This document shows positions 54,763-63,637 of a stretch of 64,000 nt of DNA, in pieces. The notes below the pieces were generated by a model. That model did no database searches and was not told the origin of the DNA. It saw only the letters and a program-made list of their open reading frames with translations. The DNA is from Halanaerobiales bacterium (GTDB taxonomy: Bacteria; Bacillota; Halanaerobiia; Halanaerobiales; DTU029): the NCBI GenBank assembly GCA_022360715.1, contig JAKSCG010000078.1, positions 91,101 through 155,100 of the forward strand, read 5' to 3'. A program made the position numbers and the translations under genes. Positions within the stretch are counted from its first letter, which is position 1. The number at the start of each line of letters is the position of its first letter.

Positions 54763-55188
54763 CTATACGGTGTATCTCTCATTCCAACTTTGGGGGAATT
54801 GTATATTGTTGCCGTAAATATATCGAATTAGTTGCCCGTGATGTTGGACCTCATGCTCTAACAAATCGACGAGTAACCCTAATTGTTCCTCTGATAACTT
54901 CTCCTGCTCAATAAATTCTATAATATTTCGGCAACTTGCTGCCATGCACTTTATTACTTCAGTCTTAGATGTATTATCTTGGAGAGAGCAACTGAAACCT
55001 GACCATTTACCTTTTTGAATAGCTTTAAAATAGCTTTCTCTTGCTCCAATGATACACCACAATTGGTCGCCAATTTTGTTGGAAGGCAAATCACCAAGAT
55101 GTAATAATAGCTGGTCTTCGGTTAGACTTTCAACTAAATCATAAGTTAAGGCAAACGCTCTCCTGATTTTTCTAGTTATAACTGTCAT
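54763..55188 (-). CDS. DinB-like four-helix-bundle protein
   Basis: 141 residues. Pattern of the DinB/YfiT superfamily: LVESLTEDQLLLHLGDLPSNKIGDQLWCIIGARESYFKAI and LLEHEVQHHGQLIRYIYG with the histidines that bind metal. Members are thiol transferases or have unknown function. Lies between methyltransferase and Nudix genes on the same strand. Confidence 0.8.
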   Translation of the reverse strand: MTVITRKIRRAFALTYDLVESLTEDQLLLHLGDLPSNKIGDQLWCIIGARESYFKAIQKGKWSGFSCSLQDNTSKTEVIKCMAASCRNIIEFIEQEKLSEEQLGLLVDLLEHEVQHHGQLIRYIYGNNIQFPQSWNERYTV

Positions 55189-55221
55189 AACTTAAATCCC
55201 CCTCATTCTTTAGAAAAACTG

Positions 55222-56049
55222 TTAGTCATAAAAACAAATATTATTTCTCTGGGAAATATTTTTTTTATCGAGAAAACTTAGTGCTTGGTGAATTCCTAAT
55301 TCAACAAAAAATAAATCCTTCATATAATCTATAATAATTTTTTTGTTATCAGATAAAAACTCAAGAACATAATTTCTTTCGGTTTTTAATAATATAATTG
55401 AGTTTATTTCTTGTTCTATGTTTTGATTCTTTAAACTAACATTATGCTCGTTAAATAATGCGACAACTTGATTTGAAGACAAGTTTAAATTAACTTTAAA
55501 ACAAAAATTTATAAAAGATAAATTTTTTCTAGTTATAAAGCAATAAGGCTGCATATTTTTCACTATAACCTTATTATTTAAGATTAATCCTATTTCTTCT
55601 TTAACTTCACGTTTAATACATTCAATAGGATGAAATTCATTTCTTATAAAATCTTCTTTACTAATAGCCCCCCCAATTAATTTTATTTTTCCTGCTAATG
55701 AAGTGTCACTTGACATTTTCCCTAAAACATAATAATTATCATTTGTAAGAAAAAGAGCACTAGCAGCAATTGATCTGCATATATATTCACCTTGAAAATT
55801 CATTTTTACCGTATATAGATAATGTGCAAAATTGGTTTCTTCAATTTTAAATATAAGACAATCATTGTCATCTAAACTTATATTCGATATAGTATATATT
55901 TTTCCATTTGTATACTTTTTTCCTGATTCAATCAATTCATTCCAATAATTTTGAATCCTTGTTTTGATAATATTAGGTAGCTCAATGTTTTTTCCTGCAT
56001 AAATAAACTTATAATTGGGTACCATTTTATAAATTAAATTACTAAACAC
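55222..56049 (-). CDS. Nudix-family hydrolase-like protein
   Basis: 275 residues. A Nudix box is readable as GGAIS...ECIKREVKEEIGL, with the glutamates of the REUxEE core, but with a longer than normal gap between the GG and the first glutamate. The N-terminal about 100 residues do not match a known domain by eye. Very AT-rich. It probably hydrolyses a nucleoside diphosphate derivative; the insertion leaves activity uncertain. Confidence 0.7.
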   Translation of the reverse strand: MFSNLIYKMVPNYKFIYAGKNIELPNIIKTRIQNYWNELIESGKKYTNGKIYTISNISLDDNDCLIFKIEETNFAHYLYTVKMNFQGEYICRSIAASALFLTNDNYYVLGKMSSDTSLAGKIKLIGGAISKEDFIRNEFHPIECIKREVKEEIGLILNNKVIVKNMQPYCFITRKNLSFINFCFKVNLNLSSNQVVALFNEHNVSLKNQNIEQEINSIILLKTERNYVLEFLSDNKKIIIDYMKDLFFVELGIHQALSFLDKKNISQRNNICFYD

Positions 56050-56126
56050 TTTATAACCTCTTTCACGGAATTTCTATTCTTACTATAACATATTTTACTA
56101 ATTAAAAAAATATATATTGATCAAAT

Positions 56127-56155
56127 AAGGGCTGCCTTTCATAAGGCAGCCCTCG
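56127..56155. terminator. Terminator after the spore hydrolase gene
   Basis: AGGGCTGCC pairs perfectly with GGCAGCCCT around TTTCATAA, just past the SleB-like stop (read on the minus strand). It also separates the gene from the AT-rich block. Confidence 0.8.
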
Positions 56156-56165
56156 TCGATCTTTT

Positions 56166-56765
56166 TTACCTGGCAAAAACATGGTTACCGTGTTGGGTGA
56201 TAATCGGCCGGGACCAGATCCACGGATTAACCGGTCGATACGGATTCCAGAAAAAAACCGCTCCATAGGATGGATCCCATCCGCTCAGGGCATCCCGCAC
56301 GGCATTGTATGACTGTCGATCGGGTGACAAGCGCCAGATCAGATTATTGGTAACCGATTCAAAGGCATGGGGTTGATAAATAACCCCTTTAATTGTATTG
56401 GGAAATCGCTTATCCCGCAGACGGTTTTTGATCACAGCAGCAACCCCCACCTTACCACTATATGGTTCTCCTCCTGCTTCTGCTTCAACAACCCGGGCTA
56501 ACAAATGCAGCTCCGAGGAAGTAACTTTACGGCTGGAACTACTCGGTATAATTAACTTTTGCCCTGGTTTAATTCTGTTGCCCCAGAAACCAGAAGCCAT
56601 CCTGATACTTGAAACAGACTTTCCATACCGGGCAGCAATACTCCAGAGCGAATCACCGGGACGAACTTTATAAGTCCAGGCTTGAGTCGTATCAGCAACA
56701 CTAACTACCAATAAAACAACGACAACCAAAACGACAACCAAATCCTTATATTTTATCAAATTCAA
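56166..56765 (-). CDS. sleB: LysM plus SleB/CwlJ-type cell wall hydrolase
   Basis: 199 residues from the TTG at 56765, placed after AAAGGAGGAATATCG; longer upstream starts have no such site. Signal/membrane segment VVVVLLVVSVADTTQA, one LysM (YKVRPGDSLWSIAARYG ... IKPGQKLIIP), then the hydrolase_2 domain (LLARVVEAEAGGEPYSGKVGVAAVIKNRL, PHAFESV, GAVFFWNP). It is a spore-cortex lytic enzyme acting on muramic-lactam peptidoglycan during germination. Supports that the organism forms endospores. Confidence 0.93.
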   Translation of the reverse strand: MNLIKYKDLVVVLVVVVLLVVSVADTTQAWTYKVRPGDSLWSIAARYGKSVSSIRMASGFWGNRIKPGQKLIIPSSSSRKVTSSELHLLARVVEAEAGGEPYSGKVGVAAVIKNRLRDKRFPNTIKGVIYQPHAFESVTNNLIWRLSPDRQSYNAVRDALSGWDPSYGAVFFWNPYRPVNPWIWSRPIITQHGNHVFAR

Positions 56766-57167
56766 CGATATTCCTCCTTTATTTTTTGGGGGGGAATAAA
56801 CAAAATTACTAATCAATAAAAAAGGCCTCTTGAAGATTAGATTTAACTTCCCGGGGCATGCTGAAATTATAACGTATATACCTTCAAGGATCAAAGGTAA
56901 TTATTACTAATTAGGTAAAAACACCATTTCCACTACCATGTATAAATTATGGGCTTTGAATATAATACTGCCTATAATATTGTAGAATACTGGGAACATG
57001 AATGAATAATAAAGTTTTAACTAAGTAATACAAAATCCGGGCAAAGACCCAGGACCCGGGTTAATGAAAACTAGCTTTGTCTAACTCCGTATTGCTCTCC
57101 AGTATATCACATTTTTATAGCAGATAACATATACTAAAGTAATTTTAGGATGAAAGGAGACTTGTTG
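56766..57167. other. Intergenic region between two spore-related genes
   Basis: No supported coding frame. At 57040-57068 CCGGG and CCCGG arms form a hairpin, followed by AGCTTTGTCTAACTCCG; I could not match it to a riboswitch class. A sigma-E/K-like -10 element (CATATACTA, CATANNNTA pattern) lies at 57128-57136, just upstream of the small coat-like gene. Confidence 0.4.
57128..57136 (+). promoter_or_regulatory. Possible sigma-E/sigma-K -10 element
   Basis: CATATACTA fits the CATANNNTA -10 pattern of mother-cell sporulation sigma factors, about 30 bases upstream of the Gly/Tyr-rich peptide start. The -35 is not clear. A similar CATAAAATA lies at 58844-58852 before the YmaF-like gene. Confidence 0.3.
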
Positions 57168-57308
57168 ATGGGAGATTATGGACGCAACCAGGGCTCCGGT
57201 AGCCAACCTGGTTATGGGTACGGACCAGGTTATGGACGTAGACCAAGGTATGGATATGGGCCAGGATATGGCCGTAAAAAACCAGGGTATAGTCGTAATC
57301 CAAAATAA
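57168..57308 (+). CDS. Gly/Tyr/Arg-rich 46-residue peptide, spore-coat-like
   Basis: ATG at 57168 follows AAAGGAG. The peptide is low-complexity, built of repeats such as GYGYGPGYGRR and YGYGPGYGRK, with many Gly, Tyr, Pro and basic residues. This composition resembles Bacillus coat morphogenetic peptides whose tyrosines are cross-linked. Location next to SleB and other spore genes supports that, but homology is not established. Confidence 0.6.
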   Translation: MGDYGRNQGSGSQPGYGYGPGYGRRPRYGYGPGYGRKKPGYSRNPK

Positions 57309-57374
57309 GACTAAGTATTTATAAAGTTTAATGTTGCAATAATATATAATTATTAAAACTTAATAATTAATCGA

Positions 57375-57405
57375 AACCGCAGCATTACCGCTGCGGTTTT
57401 TCTTT
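57375..57405 (+). terminator. Terminator of the coat-like gene
   Basis: AACCGCAGC pairs with GCTGCGGTT over a 6-base loop and is followed by TTTCTTTTTTT. Confidence 0.8.
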
Positions 57406-57478
57406 TTTTCCATATACTTTCCTTTTAATTTAAGATACAATAGAGGTGAACAATTAAAGTGATAAGGAGATGTTGCTT

Positions 57479-58777
57479 ATGCCCAAAATAACTTTTCTGG
57501 GGGCCGGTAGTACCATTTTTGCCAAAAATGTACTCGGCGATTGTATGCTAACACCTGCCCTCCGGGATGCACAGCTTGCCCTCTATGATATTGACCAGAG
57601 TCGTTTACGTACGTCAGAATTGATCCTAAACAATATTAATAAAAACTGTAACCAAGATCGAGCTAAAATAGTAGCTTATACCGACCGGGAAAAAGCCCTC
57701 AAAGACGCAAATTATGTTATTAATGCCGTCCAGGTTGGTGGTTATCAACCCTGTACTGTTATTGATTTTGAAATACCGAAAAAATACGGTTTACGCCAGA
57801 CAATTGGTGATACTATAGGAATTGGAGGAATTTTTCGAGCTTTGCGTACTATTCCGGTCTTGCTTGATTTTGCCGGCGATATGGAGGAACTATGCCCGGA
57901 AGCCTGGTTTTTGAACTATACGAATCCGATGGCGATCTTGACCGGGATTATGTTAAGGAGTAGTTACATTAAAACAGTCGGTTTATGTCACAGTGTTCAG
58001 GTTTGTGTACCAACTCTGCTCCAGGGACTAGGTATCAACAGCGATAACATTCAGTGGAAAATCGCCGGCATCAACCATATGGCCTGGTTATTGGAAATCA
58101 CTAAAGAACAGCAAGACCTCTATCCCGAGATCAAAAAGAGGGCTTTACAACGGTCAAAAGACCATGATGATCTGGTCAGGTATGAGATTATGAAGCAGTT
58201 TGGTTATTATGTTACCGAATCAAGTGAACATAATGCTGAATACTTCCCTTATTTTATCAAGGATAAATATCCCGAATTAATTGAACGATTTAAGATACCC
58301 CTTGATGAATATCCCCGCCGCTGTGTAGAACAGATTAAAGACTGGGAAAAAACAAAAGAGAATTTATTAAATAATCAAGAACTAACCCATCAAAGGACCC
58401 TGGAATATGCCTCATATATCATGGAGGCAATCGAAACTGACCAGCCTTATCAAATCGGGGGGAATGTTTTAAACACCGATCTCATTCCAAATTTACCGCA
58501 AAAAGCCTGTGTAGAAGTGCCCTGTTTAGTTGACGGTAAAGGGATAACCCCCACGTTTGTCGGTGAACTACCCCCTCAGCTAGCTGCTCTAAATCAAACC
58601 AACATTAATGTTCACCTATTGACAATTGAAGCAGCTTTAACAAGAAAAAAAGAACATATTTATCATGCTGCCATGCTCGACCCCCATACCTCAGCTGAAT
58701 TATCACTTGATCAGATCAAAGCACTCTGTGATGAGCTGATCGAAGCACATGGAGACTGGTTACCCGCCTTTAAGTAG
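57479..58777 (+). CDS. melA: GH4 alpha-galactosidase (NAD+/Mn-dependent)
   Basis: 432 residues from the ATG at 57479 after AAGGAG. Glycoside hydrolase family 4: NAD fold PKITFLGAGSTIFAKN, NYTNPMAILT, and the metal ligand loop GLCHSVQ with Cys170 and His171; CHSV is characteristic of the alpha-galactosidase branch (MelA, AglA), and INHMAW follows. It would release galactose from melibiose, raffinose or related glycans, feeding the Leloir operon elsewhere in the window. Cytoplasmic, no signal peptide. Confidence 0.92.
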   Translation: MPKITFLGAGSTIFAKNVLGDCMLTPALRDAQLALYDIDQSRLRTSELILNNINKNCNQDRAKIVAYTDREKALKDANYVINAVQVGGYQPCTVIDFEIPKKYGLRQTIGDTIGIGGIFRALRTIPVLLDFAGDMEELCPEAWFLNYTNPMAILTGIMLRSSYIKTVGLCHSVQVCVPTLLQGLGINSDNIQWKIAGINHMAWLLEITKEQQDLYPEIKKRALQRSKDHDDLVRYEIMKQFGYYVTESSEHNAEYFPYFIKDKYPELIERFKIPLDEYPRRCVEQIKDWEKTKENLLNNQELTHQRTLEYASYIMEAIETDQPYQIGGNVLNTDLIPNLPQKACVEVPCLVDGKGITPTFVGELPPQLAALNQTNINVHLLTIEAALTRKKEHIYHAAMLDPHTSAELSLDQIKALCDELIEAHGDWLPAFK

Positions 58778-58889
58778 TTAGCTCAATAAGTCTTTCGGCA
58801 CATCAGCTATATTAAACTAAATACACAAATATATACCCTCTTACATAAAATAAGATAAGTCAACTATCGTATAAAAAAGGGGGTTTATT

Positions 58890-59342
58890 ATGTCGAGCTA
58901 TAAGATGCCGCAATCCCATTATGTGGCAAAAAAAAGGAATCAGGAAATTGTAGTCGAAAAAGTGGAGCGTAGTGAAGGAAGATCAAACGACTGTGACCAG
59001 GTTCAAACCCATGTCCACGAATTCCTGGGGAGTACGATGCTGGCAGCTCCACCCCAAAGTGAAGAATTGTTGCATAATCACCGTTTTGCCGGTGTTACCG
59101 GACCAGTAAAACCAATTCCGGGTGGAAGCCATGTTCATGTCATCTGTACTAATAGCGATTTCTTTTTTAACCATTTTCATAATGTTGAGCTGGTAACAGG
59201 ACCTGTTATTCCGGTCAGGGATCAAAATGATAAAATTATCGGTCATGTCCATGCCTTTTCCGGAAAAACTTCCTGTAACTTCTTCCATGAGCATCGTTTC
59301 AAAGGAACTACACTGATCCAGAATCCGATTGCCATGACTTAA
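58890..59342 (+). CDS. YmaF-like His-rich protein
   Basis: 150 residues. Repeated HxH-type motifs occur in four places: THVHEFLGSTMLA, LLHNHRFAGVTGP, HVHVICTNSDFFFNHFHN and GHVHAFSG, then FFHEHRFKGTT. The three repeats of a HxH-fold are typical of the YmaF family (PF12788) found in spore formers. Possibly metal-binding. Function unknown. ATG at 58890 after AAAAAGGGGG. Confidence 0.85.
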   Translation: MSSYKMPQSHYVAKKRNQEIVVEKVERSEGRSNDCDQVQTHVHEFLGSTMLAAPPQSEELLHNHRFAGVTGPVKPIPGGSHVHVICTNSDFFFNHFHNVELVTGPVIPVRDQNDKIIGHVHAFSGKTSCNFFHEHRFKGTTLIQNPIAMT

Positions 59343-59626
59343 TGGAAAATTCAATTAAAAGCAGGTGACAACTATGATTGGTTGCCTGCTTTCATTTTTT
59401 TATTTTTTAATAATTCTTCGATAACCTTCACAAATTTTATGACCATGAATATTATAAAGATATATACATAGCTCAGGAAGGAGAGAATTCTATCTGGGTA
59501 ATTATTTAACCGGCATCTGCGCTGGTAATGAACAATAATAATTGTCTTGTAGACTCCCCTTTAAAAAATTTACTACTTAAATTAAGAAAAATTTAGTTAA
59601 AATTAATCACAAGGAGGTGTATGTTG

Positions 59627-59722
59627 ATGAGTTATCCCTATGGTAGCGGTATAATCATCTTTGTGTTCTTAATCCTGATCCTCTTACTGTTCTTCGCATA
59701 TCCAGGATGTTATGGCAAATAA
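59627..59722 (+). CDS. YjcZ-like hydrophobic micropeptide
   Basis: 31 residues, ATG at 59627 after AAGGAGG. The middle is one membrane segment IIIFVFLILILLLFFAYPG, with Tyr/Gly at both ends (MSYPYGSG, GCYGK). This matches the small sporulation micropeptide family YjcZ. Likely in a spore or forespore membrane. Confidence 0.75.
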   Translation: MSYPYGSGIIIFVFLILILLLFFAYPGCYGK

Positions 59723-59783
59723 GTACTTATCAACACCTTAGAATCTCCCCTAGATTTATAAAAATCAATTAATTAAAAGCTAG

Positions 59784-59815
59784 GTAGGCAGTTATAAAAC
59801 TGCCTACTCTATTTT
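59784..59815. terminator. Terminator between the micropeptide and sugar kinase genes
   Basis: GTAGGCAGTT pairs perfectly with AACTGCCTAC around ATAA and is followed by TCTATTTTAG. It may serve both convergent genes. Confidence 0.7.
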
Positions 59816-59839
59816 AGTCTAATAAGTGCTCTACAGCGC

Positions 59840-60799
59840 TTAACCCAAAAACTCTTTTACAGTAATAATTAACGGCAATGAATTAATTGCTCCCTTCCCG
59901 GTAGTTGTCAAAGCCCCTGTCGCATTACCAAATAAAGCTATTTGATTTAAATCGTTTTCTCCCAATAAATTAATATTACCGCCATAATCTACCGCTATCT
60001 TATATAATACCCCGGCCATAAAACCATCCCCGGCTCCAGTTGTATCTTCAACTTTCACCGGAAAACCTGATATTGTATTTGCAAATTTACTATTCCGGTA
60101 ATAACACCCATCTGCCCCAAGGGTTACAAATAAAAGTTGTAGACCATATTTAAGCATAGCAGCGGAACCCTGATCAAGATCACTTTCACCGGTAATAAAT
60201 TCCAGCTCCTCTTTCGATACCTTGACAATATCGGCATGCTTTAAGCCCTGTAAAATATTGGTTTGGGCTAACTCTAAATCCGGCCAGAGTAAAGGCCGTA
60301 AATTAGGATCAAAAGAGATAAGCTTGTTATTAGCTTTGGCCTGAGCTAAAGCTTTAATCGTCGTCTCCCGAAAAGGACTATTAATCATACTAATTGAACC
60401 AAAATGAAATATTTTTGCCTTTGAAAAAAGGTCGCTTTTGAGTTCATCCGGTCTGTATAACATATCTGCACTGGGCTGACGATAAAAAACAAAATCCCTC
60501 TCCCCCTCTTCAGTAAGGCTGACAAAAGCTAGTGCTGTTTTCGCCTGATCGGTCCGAACAACCCCCGATAAATCCACCCCATTTGCCCTGAGAATATCAA
60601 GTAGATAATCCCCAAAGAAATCCTGTCCGATTTTACCTAAAAAAGCAGCTTTACCCCCTAATTTTGCTACCCCTACCGCTACATTAGCCGGAGCACCACC
60701 TGGTTCACGGAAAAAGCCTTGATTCTCTTTTAAAGAAACACCTTTTTTAAACGGAACAAAGTCAATTAAGACTTCCCCCATGGTAATTAAGTCCAACAT
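59840..60799 (-). CDS. PfkB-family sugar kinase (fructokinase-like)
   Basis: 319 residues from the ATG at 60799. MGEVLIDFVPF near the start, GGAPANVAVGVAKLGGKAAFLGKIG, and the C-terminal signature VEDTTGAGDGFMAGVLY with the catalytic Asp. The length and GGAPANVA motif fit fructokinase, but ribokinase-type substrates cannot be excluded. With a GH4 alpha-galactosidase 1 kb away it may handle the fructose from raffinose or sucrose. Confidence 0.9.
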   Translation of the reverse strand: MLDLITMGEVLIDFVPFKKGVSLKENQGFFREPGGAPANVAVGVAKLGGKAAFLGKIGQDFFGDYLLDILRANGVDLSGVVRTDQAKTALAFVSLTEEGERDFVFYRQPSADMLYRPDELKSDLFSKAKIFHFGSISMINSPFRETTIKALAQAKANNKLISFDPNLRPLLWPDLELAQTNILQGLKHADIVKVSKEELEFITGESDLDQGSAAMLKYGLQLLFVTLGADGCYYRNSKFANTISGFPVKVEDTTGAGDGFMAGVLYKIAVDYGGNINLLGENDLNQIALFGNATGALTTTGKGAINSLPLIITVKEFLG

Positions 60800-60890
60800 A
60801 GTAATAATAATCACTCCCTGTAGTGAACCTATCCCACTAAATCAAAGATTTTGAAAGAGTCTTTTAGCTTGTTTTGATAAATTAACCTGA

Positions 60891-61526
60891 TTAAAACTCT
60901 TTGTTTCGGTAAATCCGCCAAGAAATCCCGTAAGAAAACCCGACAATTAGCAAGACTAATCCCAGAATAGACAGCATGATTACCCAATCAGTCCGGTTAC
61001 TAAGGTAGCTGAACAATCCCGGATCGATCTCCTGCAGATATTTCGCCAAAAATCCCAGAAGCCAAAAAACAGCCATAAAAAGTATAACATGGAAGACTCT
61101 TGTCTTGATATAGCCATACTTGAAGTTTAGCGGGAGATAGAGTGATGCCAGAAGGATGATTGACAATAAGATACCGACAATGCCCCCCAGGCTTATTGGG
61201 GCTATCATTAGCGGTAAATGTAAAAGCTTGATCAGCAACGAAATCACCCAGTAAGCTATGATCCCAAACCCGGCAAAGATAAAGACCGAAAGATATCTTG
61301 CTTTGACAATAGTATTGCGGACCAGCGGAATGCTGTTCAGCACAATATCACTTTTATTTTTATCATCATAGGCCAGGGCGTTTAGTAATAAAATATAGGC
61401 TGCCGCTGTCCCTGCTGCAACAAAGCCACCACTCCCCATAACTAACATAAAAAATACAATATATAACAAAACAAATAAAAACGTCTTTTTCTGTAATAAA
61501 AAATCCTTCAGGATTAGATTAATCAT
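60891..61526 (-). CDS. ABC-2-type permease
   Basis: 211 residues, six hydrophobic segments, no clear substrate motif. It overlaps the ATPase gene by 4 bases and completes the three-gene YtrA-like operon. Confidence 0.85.
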   Translation of the reverse strand: MINLILKDFLLQKKTFLFVLLYIVFFMLVMGSGGFVAAGTAAAYILLLNALAYDDKNKSDIVLNSIPLVRNTIVKARYLSVFIFAGFGIIAYWVISLLIKLLHLPLMIAPISLGGIVGILLSIILLASLYLPLNFKYGYIKTRVFHVILFMAVFWLLGFLAKYLQEIDPGLFSYLSNRTDWVIMLSILGLVLLIVGFSYGISWRIYRNKEF

Positions 61527-62386
61527 CCCTGTTTCCCCCTTGTATAATATAAAATGATCTCTTCCAAAGTCGGCTTTTCAATAATAAACTCTCCTTTGGA
61601 ACCTTTCCAAAATCTATTCCTATCTTTAACCAGGGCTTCAAATCCAAACTTATTTTCCCTTAAACCCACCGCTTCTTTGAGCAAAGTGTTATCCAGACCG
61701 GCTTTCTTTCCTTTGACGAGCCCATAATTATCCATAATATAATCTTTAGTCGTACTAAAGATGATTTCTCCATTATTTATAAAGGTAATATAGTCGGCTA
61801 TTTTATCCAGATCAGTAGTGATATGGGTTGAGAAAAAAACCCCCTTTTCTTCATCCTGAATTACATCAGCCAGGATGTCCAGCAACTCCCTTCTTACAAC
61901 AGGGTCCAGACCTGATGTAGGCTCATCCAGAATTAACAGTTCTGCCTGATGGGAAAGGGCTATCGCCAGCCAGACCTTCATCTTCATTCCCTTTGATAAT
62001 TCTTTAATCTTTTTCTTGACAGAAAGCCCAAATCTTTTTAGATATTGATCAAATATCTGATCATCCCATTTACTATAAAATGGGGCAATGACCTTTTTCA
62101 TCTCCAAAACGGTCAGTTCTTCATAAAAATACGGCTCCTCATAAACAAAGCCAATTCTGTCTTTAATCTCCCTTTCTGCCCGTATATTATCAAGACCAAA
62201 GACCCTAATTTCTCCGCCATCCCGCTTTAACAAGTTCATGATCAGTTTGATGGTAGTGCTCTTCCCGGCGCCATTAGGTCCAATAAAGCCCATAATATAA
62301 CCCTTTTTTAAGGTAAAGCTGATCTCCTGCAGTGAAAACTCCTGGTATTTTTTACTTAAATTCTTTACTTCCAAAAGATTATTCAT
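61523..62386 (-). CDS. ABC transporter ATPase of the YtrB/BcrA type
   Basis: 287 residues. Walker A GFIGPNGAGKSTTIKLI, signature KELSKGMKMKVWLAIAL, Walker B LLILDEPTSGLDPVVR. Works with the adjacent permease. Family members export antibiotics or cell-wall compounds. Confidence 0.92.
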   Translation of the reverse strand: MNNLLEVKNLSKKYQEFSLQEISFTLKKGYIMGFIGPNGAGKSTTIKLIMNLLKRDGGEIRVFGLDNIRAEREIKDRIGFVYEEPYFYEELTVLEMKKVIAPFYSKWDDQIFDQYLKRFGLSVKKKIKELSKGMKMKVWLAIALSHQAELLILDEPTSGLDPVVRRELLDILADVIQDEEKGVFFSTHITTDLDKIADYITFINNGEIIFSTTKDYIMDNYGLVKGKKAGLDNTLLKEAVGLRENKFGFEALVKDRNRFWKGSKGEFIIEKPTLEEIILYYTRGKQG

Positions 62387-62762
62387 TAGCTACCTCCTGA
62401 TATAACATTTTAATCATTGCTTCAATTTCCTCTAAATTAAATCCTACCGCCCGGGCGGCGATGATTCCTTCGATAAATTTTTCCTCGACAATTTTTAAGC
62501 GCTTTTCCTGGAGGAGATTTTTATTTTGAGCAGCAATATAAGAACCTTTCCCCGGCACTGTTTCAATATATCCTTCTGCTTCCAGCACCTCATATGCTTT
62601 CTTGGTAGTAATAACGCTGATCTGTAGTTCCCGGGCCAGATTTCTAATCGAGGGCAGGCTATCCCCTTCAATTAATTCCCCTTTAAAAATCAGGTTTTTG
62701 ATCTGAGCGGTAATCTGCTGATAGATCGGATCATCTGATGAGTTGGCAATAATAATATCCAT
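62379..62762 (-). CDS. GntR-family regulator, YtrA subfamily
   Basis: 127 residues. IYQQITAQIKNLIFKGELIEGDSLPSIRNLARELQISVITTKKAYEVLEAEGYIETVPGKGSYIAA; then the short YtrA-type tail. It overlaps the ATPase gene by 8 bases and is preceded by a perfect-armed palindrome. It likely represses the operon until an envelope-active compound appears. Confidence 0.93.
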   Translation of the reverse strand: MDIIIANSSDDPIYQQITAQIKNLIFKGELIEGDSLPSIRNLARELQISVITTKKAYEVLEAEGYIETVPGKGSYIAAQNKNLLQEKRLKIVEEKFIEGIIAARAVGFNLEEIEAMIKMLYQEVANE

Positions 62763-62800
62763 ACCATCAATTACTCCCCTTCTCTTAAACTTAGTATATT

Positions 62801-62823
62801 CTGTATATATACAATATATACAG
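62801..62823. promoter_or_regulatory. Palindromic operator of the YtrA-like regulator
   Basis: CTGTATATAT and its exact reverse complement ATATATACAG are separated by 3 bases. It lies 38 bases upstream of the regulator start, in the promoter region. It also lies between this operon and the divergent rhodopsin gene, so it could affect both. Confidence 0.6.
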
Positions 62824-62926
62824 TTTAATCGGAAATGTCAAGGGGTTTTTTCTTTACACGAGGTATAGAAATACCAATAAATGATAAAAATATTGATTAA
62901 ATATTAACTAAGAAAGGGTGTCGAGT

Positions 62927-63637
62927 TTGAATTTAGAGTTTGTTATCTTACACTTAATTTATGTCGTGATCATGTTTGCCGGAGCGATCACCATTGCCCT
63001 GATGAGTCAAAATCCCAGAGGGGTTCCCAAAATGGACTACTTTATTGCCTTTTTAATACCGGTCTGGTCGGGCATTGCTTATCTGGCAATGGCCATTGGT
63101 CAGGGAATGGTCGAAATAGGTAATCAAATCGCCTTTTATGCTCGTTATTTAGATTGGGTGGTCACAACCCCCCTCTTACTGCTTTCTCTTTGTTTAACCG
63201 GAATGTATTATGTATCAAAAAACAAAATAATTATTATTGGGATAATGACAGCTGACGTAGTAATGGTCCTGACCGGTTTGATTGGCGACTTATCGACCGG
63301 AATCAATCGATATATTTGGTTTTTGATTGGAGTGGTGGCATTTTCAATTGTTCTATGGTTAATTTGGGGTCCGGTTCGTGCTATTGCCCGGCAACAAGAC
63401 CAAAAATTATACCGACTCTATTTATTGATGGCGGCTTATTTAACCGTTCTATGGATTGGCTATCCAACAACCTGGATCATTGGGCCATCCGGATTACAAT
63501 TAGTTTCACAACGGGTTGATACCTATCTCTTTGTTATTCTCCCCATTTTTTCTAAAGTCGGTTTCAGTCTATTAGATTTATGGGGTCTTAGGAAGTTAAA
63601 AAGCCCCATTGATAATCTTTCCTCACTTGCCGATTAA
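62927..63637 (+). CDS. Microbial rhodopsin, xenorhodopsin / Anabaena sensory rhodopsin-like
   Basis: 236 residues from the TTG at 62927, seven bases after GAAAGGG; this start gives MNLE, as in Anabaena sensory rhodopsin (ASR). Seven membrane helices. Helix C reads YARYLDWVVTTPLLLLSL: Arg73, Asp76 (bacteriorhodopsin Asp85), Thr80 (Thr89) and Ser87 (Asp96). Helix G reads FVILPIFSKVGFSLLDL: retinal lysine Lys210, Pro206 at the Asp212 position, and Asp217, each as in ASR. NPRGVP and WIGYPTTWIIGPSG are also shared. ASR relatives are light sensors or inward proton pumps; which one this is cannot be read from sequence alone. Divergent from the YtrA operon; no transducer gene adjacent; a TldD gene follows. 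Confidence 0.93.
   Translation: MNLEFVILHLIYVVIMFAGAITIALMSQNPRGVPKMDYFIAFLIPVWSGIAYLAMAIGQGMVEIGNQIAFYARYLDWVVTTPLLLLSLCLTGMYYVSKNKIIIIGIMTADVVMVLTGLIGDLSTGINRYIWFLIGVVAFSIVLWLIWGPVRAIARQQDQKLYRLYLLMAAYLTVLWIGYPTTWIIGPSGLQLVSQRVDTYLFVILPIFSKVGFSLLDLWGLRKLKSPIDNLSSLAD

Noticed and set aside
57040..57110. Riboswitch before the coat-like gene
   Set aside because: A short CCGGG/CCCGG hairpin is present but no conserved core of a known class (c-di-GMP, preQ1, SAM, T-box) could be matched.
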